Shown one piece after another: positions 51,644 through 60,535 of a stretch of 64,000 nt of DNA. How positions within the stretch are numbered: the stretch's first letter is position 1; every line of letters begins with the position of its first letter. The stretch comes from JACCTH01 sp035281645 (GTDB taxonomy: Bacteria > Actinomycetota > Acidimicrobiia > Spongiisociales > ZC4RG35), in the NCBI GenBank assembly GCA_035281645.1, contig DATEDN010000145.1:73358-137357 (forward strand), given 5' to 3'. The position numbers and the translations under genes were made by a program. Below the pieces are notes generated by a model. It was not told where the DNA came from, did not search any database, and saw nothing but the letters and a program-made list of their open reading frames with translations.

Positions 51644-51847
51644 ATGCATATCGACTGCGACATCTGCGTAGCAAGGGACACCGACGCCTGTGACGACTGC
51701 GTCGTCACCTTTCTTCTCAATACCCCGCGGCCCTTCGATCTGGAAGACGAGGAGATCGAGGCCCTCGAAATTCTCGCCGAGGAGGGGCTCGTACCCCGTT
51801 TGCGGCTTCGGGTGGCGCCCTCCGGGCCATTATCGGAAACGGGCTAG
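51644..51847 (+). CDS. Small Cys-rich protein of unknown function
   Basis: A 67-residue protein with MHIDCDICVARDTDACDDCVVTFLL, four Cys (C5, C8, C16, C19) in CxxC...CxxC form, which could bind zinc or an iron-sulfur cluster, and an acidic tail with DLEDEEIEALEILAEEGLVPRLRL. The family is not one I can name, though similar small actinobacterial proteins with a DCVVT motif are familiar. It begins 95 bases after NDH-2 and ends 15 bases before queG, so it likely goes with queG. Codon use and the clean Cys pattern support a real gene. Confidence 0.75.
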   Translation: MHIDCDICVARDTDACDDCVVTFLLNTPRPFDLEDEEIEALEILAEEGLVPRLRLRVAPSGPLSETG

Positions 51848-51862
51848 CAACAATGGGCTCCC

Positions 51863-52978
51863 ATGAATCTTCGGGAGCGGTTGCTTGTGGTCGGGAGCCA
51901 AGCCGGCCTGGCCCGGATTGGGTTCAGCTCCGCCGAACCATTTCCGGAGGTGGGCGAGGAGCTCAAGTCCCGGCGGGCAAGCGGTGCCTCCGGCCGTCTC
52001 GGTTTCACCTTTAACGATCCCGATCTCGCCACCACACCCCGGCGGTCGTTTCCATGGGCGGAGACGATCGTGGTCGGGGCCTATCCGTACGCTCCCGCTC
52101 GATCCTCAAAGCCGGCTCCAGGAACGGCCCGGGTCTCGGCGGCGGCGCGGGCTCCGGGGTACGCGCCGATTCGGGCGGCGCTAAAACAGGTCGCTGAGGC
52201 TCTGGCGCACGAGGGCTATCGGGCCGAGGTGCTGGTAGACGACAATCGTCTGGTCGACCGGGCGGCGGCGGTTCGGGCGGGGCTCGGCTGGTGGGGGAAA
52301 AACACCATGGTCCTGGCACCGGGCCTCGGTCCCTGGTTCCTCCTCGGTTCCGTCGTCACCGATGCCTCGATCGCCCCCGACCAACCCATGAGTCGAGATT
52401 GCGGAAGCTGCTCGGCATGCATGCCGGCCTGCCCAACGGGGGCGCTGGTGTCGCCCGGTGTTCTCGACGCCCGCCGTTGCCTGGCCGCCTGGGCCCAGAC
52501 TCCCGGCATCATCCCCGTAGAACTACGAGAAGCGATGGGGGATCGCATGTATGGATGCGATGACTGCCTCGAGGCTTGTCCGCCCGGTAATCGCGTGGCG
52601 GCCACGGCGGAGGGGATTCGCTTCTCCCTTGCCGAGATCCTGTGCCTTTCCGATCAGAGCTTGCTCGAGGTGTTCGGTCACTGGTTCATTCCCAACCGCG
52701 ATCCCCGGATCATCAGGCGGAATGCATTGATTGCGGCCGGCAACTCGGGTTCCGATTCCCTAGCCCGGCTGGTAGCTCCCTACGCCGGTCATCCGGATTG
52801 GCTGCTCCGCGTCCACGCTGTTTGGGCCCTGGCGCGACTGGGAGGCCCGATGGCAGCGGCCGTGATCGCCGATCGAGCACTGGCTGAGTCAGACCAACGA
52901 GTGCGGGACGAGCTGGAAATGGCGGCGATGAGTGCTCATGCGTCGGCGGGCTGGGTGATGCCCCCCATCGGGAAATAG
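51863..52978 (+). CDS. queG: Epoxyqueuosine reductase QueG
   Basis: A 371-residue cobalamin- and iron-sulfur-dependent enzyme that reduces epoxyqueuosine to queuosine at the tRNA wobble base. Seen: N-terminal domain with GRLGFTF and VVGAYPY, GWWGKNTMVLAPGLGPWFLLGSV, two 4Fe-4S motifs, DCGSCSACMPACPTGAL and MYGCDDCLEACPPGN, and a C-terminal HEAT-like part (LIAAGNSGSDSLARLVAPYAGH). Typical QueG length. ATG start at 51863. Other queuosine genes are not in the window, so queuine may be salvaged or made elsewhere. Its last 43 bases overlap the convergent phosphorylase gene. Confidence 0.93.
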   Translation: MNLRERLLVVGSQAGLARIGFSSAEPFPEVGEELKSRRASGASGRLGFTFNDPDLATTPRRSFPWAETIVVGAYPYAPARSSKPAPGTARVSAAARAPGYAPIRAALKQVAEALAHEGYRAEVLVDDNRLVDRAAAVRAGLGWWGKNTMVLAPGLGPWFLLGSVVTDASIAPDQPMSRDCGSCSACMPACPTGALVSPGVLDARRCLAAWAQTPGIIPVELREAMGDRMYGCDDCLEACPPGNRVAATAEGIRFSLAEILCLSDQSLLEVFGHWFIPNRDPRIIRRNALIAAGNSGSDSLARLVAPYAGHPDWLLRVHAVWALARLGGPMAAAVIADRALAESDQRVRDELEMAAMSAHASAGWVMPPIGK

Positions 52979-55068
52979 GCCAGATGGGAGTATTCGGCGA
53001 CCATGCGATGGCTCGAGAACGCCACCAGGGTCGACATGACCGCCTCTCGCATCATCTCCACCCAGCCCACCGGCATTCCCTCCTCGTCTCGCTCGTAGAA
53101 GAGGGGGGTCACCTCCTCCTCCAAAAGCCGGTACATGGCCTCGGCGTCGTCGCGATCCTCGCGGCCGTGGTCGTCGTCGCCGCCGGGTGATCCGAACGCC
53201 CAGCCATTGCGACCGTTGAAACCTTCGACCCACCATCCATCGAGGACGGAGAGATTGAGGGTGCCATTGATGGCCGCCTTCATCCCCGACGTTCCCGACG
53301 CCTCCATCGGCGGGCGAGGATTGTTGACCCAGACGTCGCACCCCTGAACCATGAAACGGGCCATCCGGGCGTCGTAGTCCTCCAAGACGAATACATGTCC
53401 CCGCAGCTCTGGCAGCTTCGAGAGCTCGACGATCCGTTTGATGAAATCCTGTCCCTGGCGATCGGCGGGATGGGCTTTGCCGGCAAACACCACCTGCACT
53501 GGCCGCTCGGCGTTGGTGACCAGAGCCTGAAATCGATCCAGGTCATCGAACATCAGCGTGGCTCGTTTGTAGGTGGCAAAGCGCCGGGCGAAGCCGAGAG
53601 TGAGGCATTCGTTGGGCAGCATCGTTTCCACTTCGCGGAGCTCTTCGGGCGAGGCGCCGTGGCGGGCGAACTGCCGCCGCAGCCGGCCGCGGGCGAAGGT
53701 GGTGAAGATTTCCTTTCGCTGCTGATGATTGGCCCAGATGTCAGCGAGGGTGAGAGCGGCGAGGTGCTGGGGGCCCTCGGGATCGAGCAGAAGATCCGAT
53801 GGCCAGTTGGTCCCGAAAGTCTCCGAGAGGATGCGGCCCGCATCACGTCCGATCCATGAGGGAGTGTGGACCCCATTGGTAACGGCGGCAGCGGGTCCGC
53901 CGATCAGGTACTCCCAGTCGCGGGTTGCAACCTCGGCATGTCGTTTGCTGACGCCGTTGACAATTGAAGACATCTGGATTGCGAAGGCACCCAGATCGAA
54001 GCTGGCGTGGTCGCGCGCCACGCCGAGCTCGGAAAGGTCGCTGGTTCCATTCTCCATTTCCGAGATGAAGGGACGCAGGTAGTGGTCAGCGATACCCCGT
54101 TCGAAAACCTCGTTGCCGGCGGGCACCGGGGTGTGGAGGGTGAACACAGTCTGCTGTTTGATTGACTTCATCGCCGTCGCCAAGTCGGCGCCGCCGGCGA
54201 TCCGCTCTCGAGCCAACTCGAGCAGAGCGAGAGCGGCATGACCCTCGTTGATATGCCAGACGGCCGGTTTGATGCCAAGCGCCTCGAGGGCGCGTACTCC
54301 TCCGATCCCGAGGACCATCTCTTGACAGAACCGCATGGCCCGGCCGCGGACGTACAAGGTGTGAGTAATCGGACGGTCGCTCACGTCGTTCTCGTCGATG
54401 TCGGTATCGAGGAGGAGAAGTGGTACCCGGCCCACATCCAGCTTCCAGACCGCCACTTTCACCGGGCCGTGGGGGAACTCCACCTCGACCTTGAGTTGTC
54501 CTCCGGTGGCGGAGGAGACCGGTCGAACCGGCAGCCGCCGCACGTCGAGAGAGGGATAGATGTGTTGCTGTTCTCCTTCGGCCTCGATCTCCTGGCGAAA
54601 GTAGCCCCGACGGAACAAGAGGCCCACCGCTACCAGCGGGAGGCCGAGGTCGGAGGCGGACTTGAGGTGGTCTCCGGCGAGGATGCCGAGCCCGCCGGAG
54701 TAGAAGGGGACGGAGGCGTGGATGCCAAACTCGGTGCAGAGATAGGCGATCGGTCCCGAGAGTTTCTGCTGCTGGCGCTGATACCAGCTGTCCTCCGCCG
54801 TCAGGTATTGATCGAAGTCGGAGAGAGCTGCCTGGTATCGCTCCTGGACGGCCTCAACCTGATTGATCACCTGCCAGTGTCCGGGGGCGATGGACTCCAA
54901 GAGATCGATCGGATTGTGGGTGTTGTCCCAGGCCACGGGGTCGAGGTTCGACCAGAGGCTGGTGCCGGTGTAGTTCCACGACCACCAGAGGTTGTAGGCC
55001 AATTCCACCGTTCGGGCATAGGCCGGAGGAATGGCGAACTCGACCTGCGGCAGAGTGGGGATGTTCAC
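52936..55068 (-). CDS. glgP: Alpha-glucan (glycogen) phosphorylase
   Basis: A roughly 710-residue PLP enzyme releasing glucose-1-phosphate from glycogen-like glucans. Short actinobacterial type. Seen: AYNLWWSWNYTG near the N-terminus, CTEFGIHASVPFYSGGLGILAGDHLKSASDL, AVWHINEGHAALALLE, TNGVHTPSW, GFARRFATYKRATLM, VVFAGKAHPADRQGQ, and the PLP-lysine motif EASGTSGMKAAINGTLNLS. The GTG at 55068 (VNIPTLPQVEF) is the best start; the frame extends to 55149 but would run into ilvD. Divergent from ilvD by 70 bases and convergent with queG. Confidence 0.95.
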   Translation of the reverse strand: MNIPTLPQVEFAIPPAYARTVELAYNLWWSWNYTGTSLWSNLDPVAWDNTHNPIDLLESIAPGHWQVINQVEAVQERYQAALSDFDQYLTAEDSWYQRQQQKLSGPIAYLCTEFGIHASVPFYSGGLGILAGDHLKSASDLGLPLVAVGLLFRRGYFRQEIEAEGEQQHIYPSLDVRRLPVRPVSSATGGQLKVEVEFPHGPVKVAVWKLDVGRVPLLLLDTDIDENDVSDRPITHTLYVRGRAMRFCQEMVLGIGGVRALEALGIKPAVWHINEGHAALALLELARERIAGGADLATAMKSIKQQTVFTLHTPVPAGNEVFERGIADHYLRPFISEMENGTSDLSELGVARDHASFDLGAFAIQMSSIVNGVSKRHAEVATRDWEYLIGGPAAAVTNGVHTPSWIGRDAGRILSETFGTNWPSDLLLDPEGPQHLAALTLADIWANHQQRKEIFTTFARGRLRRQFARHGASPEELREVETMLPNECLTLGFARRFATYKRATLMFDDLDRFQALVTNAERPVQVVFAGKAHPADRQGQDFIKRIVELSKLPELRGHVFVLEDYDARMARFMVQGCDVWVNNPRPPMEASGTSGMKAAINGTLNLSVLDGWWVEGFNGRNGWAFGSPGGDDDHGREDRDDAEAMYRLLEEEVTPLFYERDEEGMPVGWVEMMREAVMSTLVAFSSHRMVAEYSHLAYFPMGGITQPADA

Positions 55069-55138
55069 GCAGAAAAGATACCCGGCGGTGCTTGCTGGGA
55101 AGGAAACCGCATTGGCGCCGGGGCGTAGGATCGAAGGA

Positions 55139-56812
55139 ATGAGCCCCAAGATCCACTCTCAGGACGTAACCGAGGGCCCTGCCAAGGCGGGCGCCCGGGC
55201 CATGCTTCGCGCCGTTGGATTGACGGACGAGGACTTCGACAAGCCGCAGATCGGTCTCGTCTCGGCGGGCAACGAGGTGACCCCCTGCAACCTCTCGGGT
55301 CCGAGACTGTGCGCGGAAGCGAAGGTAGGGGTGAAGCAAGCGGGGGGAGTGGGCTTGATCTTCACCACCATCGCCGTCTCTGACGGAATCTCGATGGGTC
55401 ACGAAGGTATGCGCTCATCCCTGGTCAGCCGGGAGGTCATCGCCGATTCGGTGGAGCTTGTCATGCACGGCGAGCGGTTCGATGGCATGGTCTCCATCGC
55501 CGGCTGCGACAAATCCTTGCCGGGGATGCTCATGGCCGCCGCTCGCACCAACCTTCCCTCTGTCTTTCTCTACGGTGGGTCTTCTCGTCCGGGGCGGCAC
55601 CGCGACCGTGACATCTCGATTGTCGATGTCTTCCAGGCAATAGGAGCCCACTCGATCGGCGAGATCGATCTCGAAGAGTTGGGCGAAATCGAGCGTCACG
55701 CCTGCCCTGGGATCGGTTCGTGCGCAGGAATGTTCACCGCCAACACCATGGCTTCGGTGGGAGAGGCAATCGGGATGTCGCTTCCCGGCTCGGCCGCCGT
55801 CCCCGCCGACGACGCCCGGCTCGACGACTATGCCCGTCGATCAGGGGAGGCGGTGATGTCGCTGCTCGAAGCCAATGTTCGCCCCCGCCAAATCATGACC
55901 CGGCCCGCTTTCGAAAACGCCATCACGGCGGTGATGGCGCTGGGAGGGAGCACCAACGCAGTGCTCCACCTGCTCGCCATCGCCCATGAAGCCGGAGTTG
56001 ATCTCGACCTCGAGGACTTCGACCGCATCTCTCGCCACACCCCCCACATCGGCGATCTCAAACCGTTCGGGCTCTTCCACATGGTGGATCTCGACCGGAT
56101 CGGAGGTGTGCCGGTGGTGCTCAGAGCATTGCTCGACGAGGGACTGATCAACGGCGAGGCTTTGACCGTTACCGGGAAGACGATGGCCGAGAATTTGGCC
56201 GGGATCACATTTCCCGAAGATCAGGTGGTGATACGGCCGCTTGCCGCACCCATCGCCGCCGAAGGCGGAATCGCCATACTGCGCGGGAACCTCGCCCCGG
56301 GCGGGGCGGTAGTGAAAACGGCAGGTATTTCCCTCGACGTCTTCGAGGGCCCAGCCCGGGTATTCGATGGCGAACAGCTCGCACTCGACGCCTTGTTTGA
56401 ACATCGGTTGCGCAAGGGTGACGTGGTCGTCATTCGTACCGAGGGACCACGGGGTGGGCCGGGGATGAGAGAAATGCTCCAGATCACGGGAGCGATCAAG
56501 GGTGCCGGCCTCGGGCAGGACGTTCTACTGGTGACAGACGGCCGATTTTCGGGCGGAACGACCGGACTGTGCATCGGCCATGTCGCCCCCGAATCCGAAG
56601 TTGGGGGACCGCTCGGTCTGGTGGCCGAGGGGGATCGCATCAGGGTGGATATCAGCCAGCGACGCTTGGACCTCTTGGTCGACGAGAACACCTTGGATGA
56701 ACGGCGGGCGGGTTGGAAGCCCCATCCTCCTCGCTATCCGACCGGGGTCCTCGCCAAATATGCCCGTCTGGTCGGCTCGGCCGAAACCGGCGCTGTCACT
56801 GGTGCGACTTGA
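55139..56812 (+). CDS. ilvD: Dihydroxyacid dehydratase
   Basis: A 557-residue iron-sulfur dehydratase, third common step to Val and Ile, acting after IlvC. Seen: ARAMLRAVGLTDEDFDKPQIGLVSAGNEVTPCN with the first cluster Cys, AGCDKSLPGMLMAAARTN with the second, CPGIGSCAGMFTANTM with the third, FENAITAVMALGGSTNAVLHL, and VTDGRFSGGTTGLCIGHVAPE at the C-terminus. ATG 55139 has GAAGGA just upstream; the frame from 55031 is too long. It stands apart from ilvBNC-leuA at 44-49 kb. A perfect 21-base inverted repeat begins right after its stop. Confidence 0.96.
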   Translation: MSPKIHSQDVTEGPAKAGARAMLRAVGLTDEDFDKPQIGLVSAGNEVTPCNLSGPRLCAEAKVGVKQAGGVGLIFTTIAVSDGISMGHEGMRSSLVSREVIADSVELVMHGERFDGMVSIAGCDKSLPGMLMAAARTNLPSVFLYGGSSRPGRHRDRDISIVDVFQAIGAHSIGEIDLEELGEIERHACPGIGSCAGMFTANTMASVGEAIGMSLPGSAAVPADDARLDDYARRSGEAVMSLLEANVRPRQIMTRPAFENAITAVMALGGSTNAVLHLLAIAHEAGVDLDLEDFDRISRHTPHIGDLKPFGLFHMVDLDRIGGVPVVLRALLDEGLINGEALTVTGKTMAENLAGITFPEDQVVIRPLAAPIAAEGGIAILRGNLAPGGAVVKTAGISLDVFEGPARVFDGEQLALDALFEHRLRKGDVVVIRTEGPRGGPGMREMLQITGAIKGAGLGQDVLLVTDGRFSGGTTGLCIGHVAPESEVGGPLGLVAEGDRIRVDISQRRLDLLVDENTLDERRAGWKPHPPRYPTGVLAKYARLVGSAETGAVTGAT

Positions 56813-56814
56813 TC

Positions 56815-56862
56815 TTCTTGCGTAAATCCGGCGCACCTTTCTGCGCCGGATTTACGCAAGAA
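56815..56862. repeat. TTCTTGCGTA/TACGCAAGAA inverted repeat, copy 3 (perfect hairpin)
   Basis: Arm 56815-56835 is exactly complementary to 56842-56862, a 21-base stem with a 6-base loop, starting two bases after the ilvD stop. Outer ten bases are TTCTTGCGTA/TACGCAAGAA as in the other two copies, while the inner part (AATCCGGCGCA) is unique. The hairpin could end ilvD transcription; the right arm ends next to the ATG of the following membrane-protein gene. Confidence 0.9.
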
Positions 56863-56865
56863 TGA

Positions 56866-57174
56866 ATGGCAATGGTCAAGGTCTATGCCATTGCGCTCTC
56901 GGTCGGCGTGCTACTTCTCATCGCCTGGATCTTTTCGGTCTACCTGGCCGGAAACGTGGAGGCCTGGAGCCGTATCAGTCCCGAAGAGCGATTCGGCAAG
57001 CGGGGGCGACAGGTGGTCGCCGCCTTGGTCGGATTCGGCATGGCGGGGATGTCCGCCGAGTTCTCCCCTCGGGACCTTTCTTGGCCAGTCTGCCTGGTGC
57101 TGGCGGTCCTCGGTGCCGGCGCCGCCGCGTGGTACTCCACCTGGATCGATCGTCCCCGCACCGAACCCTCCTAG
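56866..57174 (+). CDS. Small membrane protein of unknown function
   Basis: A 102-residue protein with three likely membrane segments: residues 5-27 (VYAIALSVGVLLLIAWIFSVYLA), about 49-63 (VVAALVGFGMAGMSA) and about 72-92 (WPVCLVLAVLGAGAAAWYSTW), and a short basic loop RFGKRGRQ. No family is recognised. Start is ATG at 56866 or the next ATG at 56872; the first lies four bases after the inverted repeat. The metallophosphoesterase starts three bases after its stop, so the two are probably cotranscribed. Confidence 0.72.
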   Translation: MAMVKVYAIALSVGVLLLIAWIFSVYLAGNVEAWSRISPEERFGKRGRQVVAALVGFGMAGMSAEFSPRDLSWPVCLVLAVLGAGAAAWYSTWIDRPRTEPS

Positions 57175-57176
57175 CG

Positions 57177-57938
57177 ATGCTGCTGGTATCCGATGTCCAC
57201 GGGGCCTTCGATGCCCTGAAGGCGGTAGTTGCTCGCGGCCAGACGCTTTTGATCCTGGGGGATCTGATCAACCTCCTCGATTACCGGACCCGCGAGGGAA
57301 TCATCGCCGACGTCCTCGGCGAGCAATTCGGCGCCCGGGTGGCGGGTCATCGGGCCAGCGGCGACTACCAGGCGATGCGTGACGCCTGGGGCGAGGCCGC
57401 CGGCGATCGTCGCGATGAGGTCAGAGCTGCGATCAGCCGGGGGATCGAGGAGCAATATGCCGGTTGCCGGATGGCATTGGCCGGAGCAGTCGGGTTCTGT
57501 ACGTACGGAAATGTCGACAACCCCGAGCTGTTGGCAGCGGTCCTGCCCGAGACGATGCGATTCGTCGACGGAGAAGTCCACGAGGTCGAAGGCGTAACCG
57601 TCGGCTTCGTCGGGGGAGGCATCTCCACGCCCTTGGGAGCGGCCGGGGAGGTATCAGATGAGGAGATGAGCCGCAAGCTCGAGAAGCTAGGTCGGGTCGA
57701 CGTGCTCTGCTCGCACCTACCACCCCAAATCGATCCGCTTTGCACGGACGTCATCACCGGTCGACGCGAGAGAAGCTCCGAACCCATCCTCGAGTACGTG
57801 CGACGGTTTCAGCCCCAATACCACTTCTTCGGCGACGTCCATCAACCCCGGGCCGTGTCCTGGAAGGTGGGGAAGACCGAGTGCCGCAACGTTGGCTACT
57901 TCCGGGCCACCAAGCGTCCCGTAATTTTCGAACGATGA
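57177..57938 (+). CDS. Metallophosphoesterase (calcineurin-like)
   Basis: A 253-residue two-metal phosphoesterase. Seen in order: LVSDVHGAFDAL (DxH), LILGDLINLL (GD), YGNVDNPEL (GNxD-type), LCSHLPPQIDPL (His ligand) and FFGDVHQPRA (GxH ligand), so the active site is complete. The start ATG 57177 follows the small membrane gene; a frame open from 56862 is spurious. Related enzymes hydrolyse cyclic nucleotides, phosphoproteins or nucleotides; the substrate here is unknown. Overlaps the next gene by 4 bases (ATGA). Confidence 0.9.
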   Translation: MLLVSDVHGAFDALKAVVARGQTLLILGDLINLLDYRTREGIIADVLGEQFGARVAGHRASGDYQAMRDAWGEAAGDRRDEVRAAISRGIEEQYAGCRMALAGAVGFCTYGNVDNPELLAAVLPETMRFVDGEVHEVEGVTVGFVGGGISTPLGAAGEVSDEEMSRKLEKLGRVDVLCSHLPPQIDPLCTDVITGRRERSSEPILEYVRRFQPQYHFFGDVHQPRAVSWKVGKTECRNVGYFRATKRPVIFER

Positions 57939-58828
57939 GGCGGGGCCTGGCAGTCTGGGCCGTGGTACTTGTTGCCTGTTCGGTGCAGGCGAGCACCACT
58001 ACCGGGCTCACATCGCCGACGACACTCCCACCCACCCCGATTTCGATCACGACTGCGGCCCCTACGACCATCGCCCCGATCACCACCGGGGTCGTGACCA
58101 CCACAGCGGCTCCCGAGCCCGGCACGGTGCGGCCCGACTGGCTGGGGACCCGGATCCTCCCCGAGCGTCCCGATGGGCTCGGTGTTGCTCAACCGACTCC
58201 TCCCGAGATGCTCAACCGGCGGTATCCCTCGCCCGACTTGCTGCCTCCACCAGCCGGAACTGAGTTCGAGTTCACTCTGGGGCCGGTCCCGGCCGAGGTC
58301 GCCGCCCGTTCGTCCTGGCAAGAGAGTTGTCCGGTCAGCCTCGAGGAGCTGTCCTATGTGACGGTGAGCTTTGTCGGCTTCGACGGTGCCAGCCATACGG
58401 GAGAGCTGCTGGTCAACGCCGATCACGCCGAAGGAATCGTGCAGGTGATGAGGCTGCTCTACGAGACCAGGTTTCCGATCGAGGAGATGCGGGTCATCAC
58501 CGCCGCCGAAATCGATGCACCACCCACCGGTGACTGGAACTCCACGACCAGCTTCGTTTGTCGTCCGGCGGTGGGGCGGGACAGCGGTTGGTCGATGCAC
58601 GCGTTCGGTCTCGCAGTCGACATCAACCCCTTCCACAACCCCTACCTGCGAGGCGAGGTGGTGGTTCCCGAGCTGGCCAGCGCCTATACCGACCGTGCTG
58701 CCCTTCGCCCGGGAATGATCGCTTCCGAGAGCCCGGTGGTGACAGGCTTTGCCGAAATCGGCTGGGAGTGGGGCGGCAACTGGCACAGCGCCAAGGACTG
58801 GATGCACTTTTCGGAGAACGGTCGCTGA
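57935..58828 (+). CDS. M15-family D-Ala-D-Ala carboxypeptidase-like lipoprotein
   Basis: A 297-residue exported protein that probably trims peptidoglycan stem peptides. Seen: signal peptide with lipobox VLVAC, a Thr/Pro-rich linker of about 50 residues, then a peptidase domain with zinc motif SGWSMHAFGLAVDINPFHNP (SxHxxGxAxD type) and WEWGGNWHSAKDWMHF with the last His ligand and catalytic Asp/Glu region. This fits the VanY/M15C group. The ATG overlaps the metallophosphoesterase stop by 4 bases. The long linker would carry the domain out into the cell wall. Confidence 0.88.
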   Translation: MRRGLAVWAVVLVACSVQASTTTGLTSPTTLPPTPISITTAAPTTIAPITTGVVTTTAAPEPGTVRPDWLGTRILPERPDGLGVAQPTPPEMLNRRYPSPDLLPPPAGTEFEFTLGPVPAEVAARSSWQESCPVSLEELSYVTVSFVGFDGASHTGELLVNADHAEGIVQVMRLLYETRFPIEEMRVITAAEIDAPPTGDWNSTTSFVCRPAVGRDSGWSMHAFGLAVDINPFHNPYLRGEVVVPELASAYTDRAALRPGMIASESPVVTGFAEIGWEWGGNWHSAKDWMHFSENGR

Positions 58829-58858
58829 GCACGTGCCTAACTAACCTGCTGGGAAGAA

Positions 58859-59302
58859 ATGGTTGAAGGCACGGTTGAGTCGATCGAGATACGCGCCGAC
58901 CCCTCCCAGGTTTTCGCCGTCGCCTCCGATCTCGACTCATACACCGAATGGGCCACCGGGGTGAAGGAGATCGAGGTCCTCGAAAAGGACAAGAAGGGTC
59001 GGCCTGCCCGGGCCCGATTCGTGGTGGACGGGATGATCAAAGAGATCACCTACGTCCTCAAGTACAGCTACGACGAGCCCCATTCGATGACGTGGATCGC
59101 GGAGCCTGGGCCTGACCTCAAAGAACTCGAGGGCTCCTATGTCTTCAATGAGATAAGCGATGGAAGGACCGAAGTCGTATACGGCCTGCGCGTCGAGCCC
59201 TCCTTCACGATCCCCGGGTTCTTGCGCCGACAAGCCGAAAAGCAACTCGTGGGTACCGCTTTGCGCGGCCTGCGCAAGCGGGTCGAACAGCTCGATCGCT
59301 AG
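58859..59302 (+). CDS. SRPBCC / polyketide cyclase-like protein
   Basis: A 147-residue START-like fold protein. Seen: VEGTVESIEIRADPSQVFAVASDLDSYTEWATGVKEIEV, typical of the family (short form ASDLDSYTEWA), a strand with ARFVVDGMIKEITYVLKYSYDEPHSMTW, and a C-terminal helix with FLRRQAEKQLVGTALRGLRKRVE. It sits 48 bases before an ArsA-family ATPase; SRPBCC genes next to ArsA-type genes recur in actinobacteria, so they may act together, perhaps with a lipid or hydrophobic ligand. That link is inference. Confidence 0.87.
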   Translation: MVEGTVESIEIRADPSQVFAVASDLDSYTEWATGVKEIEVLEKDKKGRPARARFVVDGMIKEITYVLKYSYDEPHSMTWIAEPGPDLKELEGSYVFNEISDGRTEVVYGLRVEPSFTIPGFLRRQAEKQLVGTALRGLRKRVEQLDR

Positions 59303-59350
59303 TCCGTAATCCGGCGATCGTCTAGCCGGGCAAGCTCATATCCTGCGCCG

Positions 59351-60535
59351 ATGCGGGTCATCCTGGTAACCGGCAAGGGAGGAGTAGGCAAAACCACGGT
59401 TGCTGCTGCCACGGCGGTCCTCGCCGCCGATCGCGGCCATCGAGTCCTGGTCTCCTCCACCGACCCTGCTCACTCACTAGCCGACGCCCTCGATCAAAAG
59501 CTGGGCGACGTCGAAAGCGAGATCTTGCCTCGTCTTTGGGGTCAACAAATCGACACGCAGAGCCAGCTCGACCGCCACTGGGGCTCGATTCGTGACCAGA
59601 TCATGCAGGTCTTCGACTGGGGCGGGGTGAGCGGGATCGAGGCCGAGGAGTTCCTGGTCTTTCCGGGGATGGACGAGTTGTTCGCTCTCCTCGAAGTGGA
59701 ACGCCACGCCACTTCGGGACGCTACGACGTGATCATCGTCGACTGCGCACCCACCGCCGAGACCCTGCGCCTGCTTTCGCTCCCGGAGGTGTTGAGCTGG
59801 TACTTCGAGCGAGTGATGCCGGCCGAGCGCCGAATCATGCGGGCGGCCCGCCCGCTACTGACTCGCCTCACCGATCTGCCGGTGCCCGAGGACAACGTAT
59901 TCCAGGCAGCCCAGTCAGTGTTCGAAGGTGTGGAGAAGGTGAAAGCCCTGCTGGCGAATCCCCAGGTGACCTCGGCCCGATTGGTGGTCAATCCCGAGAA
60001 GATGGTGATCGACGAGGCCCGGCGAACCTTCACCTATCTCGGGCTATTTGGTTACGGCGTGGACGGGGTAATAGTCAATCGCGTGCTCCCCGACATCGTC
60101 TCCGACCCCTACTTCGACCGATGGCGGTCGATCCAGAAGGGCCACCTGGAAGCGATTGACTCGGGATTTGCCGATGTGCCTCGGCTGCGATTGCGTCTCT
60201 TCGACGACGAGATGGTGGGGATCGATCGGCTCCGGACCATGTCCGAGGAGCTTTATGGAGCGCAGGACCCGGTGCGGGACTTCGCCGGCCACAGCCCCTT
60301 CCGGGTGACCGAGAAGGGGGGTGAAGTGACGATGGAGATGAAGGTGCCGTTCGTCGACAAAGGTGAGCTCGACGTCTTTCGCCACGGCTCCGAGCTCTAC
60401 CTCCAGGTTGGTCCCTACAGGCGCTCGTTCCTGCTACCCGACACACTGCGCCGTCGGCAGGTCACCCGCGCCAAGTTGGAAAAGGGAACCCTGCGCGTCA
60501 ACTTCGGGCCAGTGCCAACCAGAAAGAAGAAGTGA
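59351..60535 (+). CDS. ArsA/Get3-family ATPase
   Basis: A 394-residue P-loop ATPase. Seen: N-terminal deviant Walker A TGKGGVGKTTVAAATA (7-22), SSTDPAHSLADAL with the switch Asp, DVIIVDCAPTAETLRLL (Walker B region), LVVNPEKMVIDEARRTFTYL, VIVNRVLPD, and a C-terminal Hsp20/ArsA-HSP20-like beta domain from about 320 (MKVPFVDKGELDVFRHGSELYLQVGPYRR). The tail-anchored-protein-specific Cys pair of eukaryotic Get3 is not seen. Such actinobacterial enzymes are unlikely to be arsenite pumps; a membrane-protein or cofactor chaperone role is inferred. Overlaps a small gene by 4 bases. Confidence 0.92.
   Translation: MRVILVTGKGGVGKTTVAAATAVLAADRGHRVLVSSTDPAHSLADALDQKLGDVESEILPRLWGQQIDTQSQLDRHWGSIRDQIMQVFDWGGVSGIEAEEFLVFPGMDELFALLEVERHATSGRYDVIIVDCAPTAETLRLLSLPEVLSWYFERVMPAERRIMRAARPLLTRLTDLPVPEDNVFQAAQSVFEGVEKVKALLANPQVTSARLVVNPEKMVIDEARRTFTYLGLFGYGVDGVIVNRVLPDIVSDPYFDRWRSIQKGHLEAIDSGFADVPRLRLRLFDDEMVGIDRLRTMSEELYGAQDPVRDFAGHSPFRVTEKGGEVTMEMKVPFVDKGELDVFRHGSELYLQVGPYRRSFLLPDTLRRRQVTRAKLEKGTLRVNFGPVPTRKKK

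Noticed and set aside
56862..57176. Metallophosphoesterase extended upstream to the ATG at 56862
   Set aside because: The extra 105 residues overlap the small membrane-protein gene in another frame and look non-coding; ATG 57177 gives the normal N-terminus LVSDVHG.
59351..60535. Arsenite efflux ATPase
   Set aside because: No arsB, arsD or arsR nearby and no arsenite-binding Cys triad seen; the family is broader than arsenic pumps.
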